Notes under the pieces: generated by a model | What the model was told of the DNA's origin: nothing | The model's input: only the letters and a program-made list of their open reading frames with translations | The model's database searches: none | In this document: positions 17,006-19,855 of the stretch, piece by piece | How positions within the stretch are numbered: position 1 is the first letter of the stretch | How the letters are laid out: every line of letters starts with the position of its first letter | Made by a program: the position numbers and the translations under genes | Source: Granulosicoccus sp964594905 | GTDB lineage: Bacteria; Pseudomonadota; Gammaproteobacteria; Granulosicoccales; Granulosicoccaceae | Direction of reading: 5' to 3' | DNA length: 19,855 bases | NCBI GenBank assembly: GCA_964594905.1 | Contig: CAZQOI010000059.1 | Location: forward strand, 1-19,855

Positions 17006-17965
17006 TCAAGTTCGATTCCTCGGCACTATTTCATAACCTGGCTCTTCTGGCTCATCATCAACCATTTCAGCTGGAAACCCGTCAGCCAAAATCTCAAGCT
17101 TTGTGGCATCTTCCAGGCGCCGAATAATATTCGGTGACCATTCGCGCATACCGTAGCGTTCCGCACCATCTTGCATGATTTTGATCAACAAAGGATTGAT
17201 ATCAAGCGGGACACCAGCGCGATCCGCCACTTGCTGAAACAGGCCAATATCTTTCAACACCAGATCCATGGTGAAGTTGATATCCCGTGACCCGTTCAGA
17301 ATGACCTGACTTTCTGTTTCATGCACAAAAGAATTGCCAGATGAGACCCGTATTGCTTCATAGGTGGTTGCAAGATCCATCCCAGCCGCGGCGCTTGTGA
17401 CCAAGGCTTCACACACGGTCAGGAGGTTCGCAGTGGCAAGATAATTGGTCATGACTTTCAGGATCGATGCGGAACCGAGTTCTCCGGTATGCAAAATCCG
17501 ACGACCCATGGTCGTCAGCACCGGCAGTAACTTTTCGAATGTCTCTCGATTACAACCAGCGAAGATTGCAATGTTTCCGGTCGCCGCTCGATGGCAACCA
17601 CCGGATACGGGACAGTCAACCGCAAATCCACCTTTGGCCTCTACTTTTGCGCCGAGTCTTTTGACCTCAGCTTCATCGGTAGTGCTCATTTCAGCCCAGA
17701 TGGTGCCGGGTGTTAGGCCCTCGAGCACACCTCCGCTTTGTTCAAGTACTGCAGCGCTTGCTTCGGGAGAAGGAAGACAGGTAATGATGACATTACAATG
17801 TCGCGCCATCTCTGCCGCAGATTCACCAAATTTCGCACCTTTTTCGAGCAAAGCTGCTGCCGCACTTCGGTCCAAGTCCCTGACGGTGAGCTCAAGGCCA
17901 TTTCTCAGCACACTACCGGCGAGTTTGCTGCCAACATTTCCAAGACCAATAAATCCAACGTGCAT
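17006..17965 (-). CDS. NAD(P)-dependent beta-hydroxyacid dehydrogenase (3-hydroxyisobutyrate dehydrogenase-like)
   Basis: The 319-residue protein belongs to the beta-hydroxyacid dehydrogenase family, whose members reduce or oxidise small hydroxy acids such as 3-hydroxyisobutyrate (valine pathway) or tartronate semialdehyde. The Rossmann motif GLGNVG is at 7-12, a TVRDLDRS segment ends strand two, the substrate loop DCPVSGG is at 117-123, and the catalytic lysine K170 with N174 sits in KVMTNYL. The substrate loop departs from the usual DAPVSGGxxGAxxGTL: here Arg replaces the glycine before the first Ala and NI replaces TL, so I do not assign a substrate. The C-terminus ends in an acidic tail (EMVDDEPEEPGYEIV). 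Start ATG 17965 has AAGG 8 bases upstream. It lies between the oxidoreductase gene (110-base gap) and the small membrane protein gene (27-base gap) on the same strand. Confidence 0.85.
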   Translation of the reverse strand: MHVGFIGLGNVGSKLAGSVLRNGLELTVRDLDRSAAAALLEKGAKFGESAAEMARHCNVIITCLPSPEASAAVLEQSGGVLEGLTPGTIWAEMSTTDEAEVKRLGAKVEAKGGFAVDCPVSGGCHRAATGNIAIFAGCNRETFEKLLPVLTTMGRRILHTGELGSASILKVMTNYLATANLLTVCEALVTSAAAGMDLATTYEAIRVSSGNSFVHETESQVILNGSRDINFTMDLVLKDIGLFQQVADRAGVPLDINPLLIKIMQDGAERYGMREWSPNIIRRLEDATKLEILADGFPAEMVDDEPEEPGYEIVPRNRT

Positions 17966-17992
17966 GACGACAGCCTTTTAACTTGTGTAAGG

Positions 17993-18256
17993 CTATCTCA
18001 TAGGCGACTCGGCAGAATCGTCAAGCGGTTCGTCAGTCGGAAACAAGTCCGGCTCAGTTCCATGCAGGAAACGAGATACAAATTGATGTACGCCAACCAT
18101 CCATAGAACCGCTAACGTGATAACTAACAACGCAATACTCAAACCCGCTGCTATTGGTAAAACGAACAATCCGATACCAGCGATAGTCACAATAAGCAGG
18201 GCATTTATCAGATAGTTCAAAGGCAACTCCTGATTAACCTTCAACGACCCTAGCAT
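17993..18256 (-). CDS. Small two-helix membrane protein of unknown function
   Basis: I do not recognise this 87-residue protein. It has two hydrophobic segments, NYLINALLIVTIAGIGLFVL (14-33) and IAAGLSIALLVITLAVLWMV (35-54), separated by a turn containing a proline. A polar, acidic C-terminal tail (PTDEPLDDSAESP) follows. That suggests an inner-membrane hairpin. The start is uncertain. ATG 18256 has no clear Shine-Dalgarno, whereas TTG 18220 has AGGAG exactly 6 bases upstream and would give 75 residues beginning MNYLINALL, keeping both helices. The gene ends 27 bases before the dehydrogenase and may be the first of the catabolic transcription unit. A weak promoter-like TTGCTT/TGAAAT pair (18 spacer) precedes the ATG, too poor to annotate. 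Confidence 0.6.
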   Translation of the reverse strand: MLGSLKVNQELPLNYLINALLIVTIAGIGLFVLPIAAGLSIALLVITLAVLWMVGVHQFVSRFLHGTEPDLFPTDEPLDDSAESPMR

Positions 18257-18504
18257 CTTGCGTCGTGTTATTTCACCCTTGAACAGGTTAACTAAGCAAC
18301 GTTGTATTGACAGTCGTTTGCATACAGGGACGGTTTATTGACTGCACTTTTTTGAGAGCCTATGGCAATGGGTTTTCCAGCCAACTAAATAATTTGAGAA
18401 CGATACACACAGAAAAAATTCGGTTTTTGGAAAAACCGAGGTTTTACGTTTCCTGCTATTTGAGCTTGCAGACGATGGGCTCGAATGCAGTTTTGAACGC
18501 GCAC
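18257..18504. other. Intergenic region between the small membrane protein and the tRNA terminator
   Basis: About 250 AT-rich bases without a credible gene. An open frame on the plus strand runs through it into the tRNA terminator and tRNA region, but it has no recognisable protein features and I reject it. The only structure I see is the hairpin at 18420-18439. The promoter for the catabolic genes should lie here, but no strong sigma70 pair stands out. Confidence 0.6.
18413..18439 (-). terminator. Possible second terminator downstream of the initiator tRNA
   Basis: On the minus strand a 9-nt inverted repeat (TCGGTTTTT / AAAAACCGA, two unpaired bases between, so effectively 8 bp with a 4-base loop) is followed after one A by a run of six T. 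The stem is AT-rich and so weaker than the hairpin 70 bases upstream. It may act as a backup terminator or a 3' end for other transcripts. Confidence 0.4.
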
Positions 18505-18531
18505 AAAAAAGCCCCGATATTGCGGGGCTTT
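18505..18531 (-). terminator. Intrinsic terminator of the initiator tRNA gene
   Basis: On the minus strand a 9-bp perfect stem (AAAGCCCCG / CGGGGCTTT, loop CAATAT) runs into TTTTTT. It begins about 40 bases after the tRNA CCA end. The GC-rich stem and U tract on the minus side only fit a Rho-independent terminator for the tRNA transcript. Confidence 0.88.
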
Positions 18532-18570
18532 GGAAATTCTTCTCAGCCTGATATGAAACGCTTTTGAAAT

Positions 18571-18647
<77 letters not shown>

Positions 18648-18663
18648 CCTGACTGAGCCGCCT

Positions 18664-18692
18664 AGTATACGGGGTAAAATTCCCAGTGACAA
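18664..18692 (-). promoter_or_regulatory. Sigma70-type promoter of the initiator tRNA
   Basis: On the minus strand, TTGTCA (18692-18687) and TATACT (18669-18664) are separated by 17 bases, each matching consensus at 5 of 6 positions. The bases just downstream (AGGCGGC) form a GC-rich discriminator, typical of stable-RNA promoters under stringent control. The tRNA begins 16 bases after the -10 box. Confidence 0.75.
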
Positions 18693-18713
18693 CACCCGTG
18701 GTAATCTCAAGCA

Positions 18714-19855
18714 ATGAATACCCTGACTGCACGAGCCCATAAGCTGATTGAACAGGTAGATGCGCTTGGAGATGAAGCTTCACGCATATTCACCCGCTTT
18801 TCCAAAGACGAACTGCTTGCCGAGGCGGAACGGCTTGATGGGCTAGTAGACACCTCTGCAGATCTGCCCTTATATGGTCAGCTTGTGTCGGTCAAAGATC
18901 TATTCGATGAGGCTGGCAAACAAACAACCGCTGCCTCAAAGCTGCTCGCTGATCGTGAACCCGCCACCCAAGATAGCGATGTAGTAGCGACACTAAAAGC
19001 CGCAGGGGCTTTGATTATAGGTCGTACCTCAATGACGGAATTCGCCTACTCCGGCACTGGCCAGAACCCACATTACGGCACACCGGGTAATATCTTTGAT
19101 CGAACTCGTGTCCCGGGTGGCTCATCCTCGGGCGCAGCATTGAGCGTAGCTCATGGTCTTTGTGATATCGCCATGGGCACAGATACCGGGGGTTCTGTAC
19201 GCCTCCCGGCAGCGGTTAACGGACTGTATGGCTACAAACCCTCACGACAAGCCATTTCATTAAAAGGTGTTCACCCGCTGTCAGACACCTTCGATAGTGT
19301 GGGCCCTTTGACACGTACATTTAAGATGGCAGCAAATTGTTTCGACGTTTTACGCAACACATCGGTGGAACGCGAAATCCGAGAGAGTACTAAGCAGAAT
19401 TATCGACTCGGGATACCTACCGGTGCATTTATCGATGGCCTTGACCAACGGGTCAAACGAGATTTTGAATCTACAATCAAAAAACTCGAATCCTTAGGTC
19501 ACACTCTTGTTCCGGTCGATATGGCTTTCGCTAGTGAAAACAAAATGGCAATGATCGGCATCGTATCCAGTGAAGCGCACAAAATCTATGTAGATTCGTT
19601 AACTAAGCTTGAGACGATTGGCGACCCGAAAGTGTTGAAGAGAATACGATCTTCTGAATCACTGAATGAAAAAGATATCGCAGACGCTCACGTAATAAGG
19701 CAACAATCCGTTGATCAATTTTCTATTGTGCTCTCTGATGTTGATGTTATGCTCTCGCCTACAGTGGCGATCAATACCCCAACCTTGATTGATGCCAAAG
19801 AAAATTTTGATGTCATCAATCCGATGTTACTCAGAAATACAACGATGATTAATCT
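18714..19855 (+). CDS. Amidase signature family hydrolase, N-terminal 380 residues, cut by the window edge
   Basis: Amidase-signature enzymes hydrolyse carboxamides through a Ser-cisSer-Lys triad; relatives include GatA, fatty acid amide hydrolase and allophanate hydrolase. All three residues are visible: K61 in LVSVKDLFDEAG, the cis-Ser S137 in VPGGSSSGAAL, and the nucleophile S161 in GTDTGGSVRLPA. The 24-residue spacing between the two serines is the family norm. The start ATG is the first possible one, as an in-frame TAA lies four codons upstream. No Shine-Dalgarno is evident and the 5' region is only 66 bases from the divergent tRNA gene. A TAAAAT box at 18675-18680 could be its -10. I cannot assign a substrate. 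Nothing specific identifies it as GatA and no gatB or gatC is seen. Confidence 0.9.
   Translation, partial: MNTLTARAHKLIEQVDALGDEASRIFTRFSKDELLAEAERLDGLVDTSADLPLYGQLVSVKDLFDEAGKQTTAASKLLADREPATQDSDVVATLKAAGALIIGRTSMTEFAYSGTGQNPHYGTPGNIFDRTRVPGGSSSGAALSVAHGLCDIAMGTDTGGSVRLPAAVNGLYGYKPSRQAISLKGVHPLSDTFDSVGPLTRTFKMAANCFDVLRNTSVEREIRESTKQNYRLGIPTGAFIDGLDQRVKRDFESTIKKLESLGHTLVPVDMAFASENKMAMIGIVSSEAHKIYVDSLTKLETIGDPKVLKRIRSSESLNEKDIADAHVIRQQSVDQFSIVLSDVDVMLSPTVAINTPTLIDAKENFDVINPMLLRNTTMIN

Noticed and set aside
18307..18567. A plus-strand open frame of 86 codons between the membrane protein and the tRNA.
   Set aside because: It runs through both hairpins downstream of the tRNA, lacks a ribosome site and shows no protein-like features.
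8561..18570. A mobile island between metY and rimP.
   Set aside because: No integrase, transposase, direct repeat of the tRNA 3' end or terminal inverted repeats were visible. The genes are housekeeping-type catabolic genes, so I report only the unusual order.

Overview
The window reads as a gammaproteobacterial chromosome segment. The main evidence is the order rimP–nusA–infB–rbfA–truB–rpsO–pnp on the minus strand, the two-repeat acidic C-terminus of NusA, and an initiator tRNA (metY-type, CCA encoded) upstream on the same strand. I cannot place it to genus. Every gene except the last is on the minus strand, so transcription runs from about 18.7 kb down to 1.

Region 1 (1–8509, minus) is the translation and transcription operon: RimP, NusA, IF2, RbfA, TruB, S15 and the first 499 residues of PNPase, which runs off the left edge. 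Spacing is tight between most genes. truB and pnp use GTG starts. A perfect extended -10 box lies ahead of rpsO, and another lies about 190 bases ahead of rimP. Between that second promoter and rimP is a structured leader ending in a 15-bp intrinsic terminator hairpin. This looks like an attenuator on the operon, and it may also end transcripts arriving from the upstream catabolic genes.

Region 2 (8561–18256, minus) is a catabolic block. Isovaleryl-CoA dehydrogenase and both subunits of methylcrotonoyl-CoA carboxylase are packed with 3-base gaps and give two consecutive steps of leucine degradation. Just upstream are a single-chain (fused) indolepyruvate ferredoxin oxidoreductase family protein, a 3-hydroxyisobutyrate dehydrogenase-like reductase and a small two-helix membrane protein. 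If co-transcribed, the oxidoreductase could supply acyl-CoA from a 2-oxo acid to the dehydrogenase and carboxylase. The methylglutaconyl-CoA hydratase and HMG-CoA lyase needed to finish the pathway are not here.

Region 3 (18420–19855) has the initiator tRNA with a good sigma70-like promoter and an intrinsic terminator, then a divergent amidase-signature enzyme on the plus strand, cut by the right edge.

In E. coli the initiator tRNA gene metY sits directly ahead of rimP–nusA. Here the two are about 10 kb apart with the catabolic block between them. That layout and the rimP leader are the most interesting points. I see no transposase, CRISPR array, phage gene or defence system.
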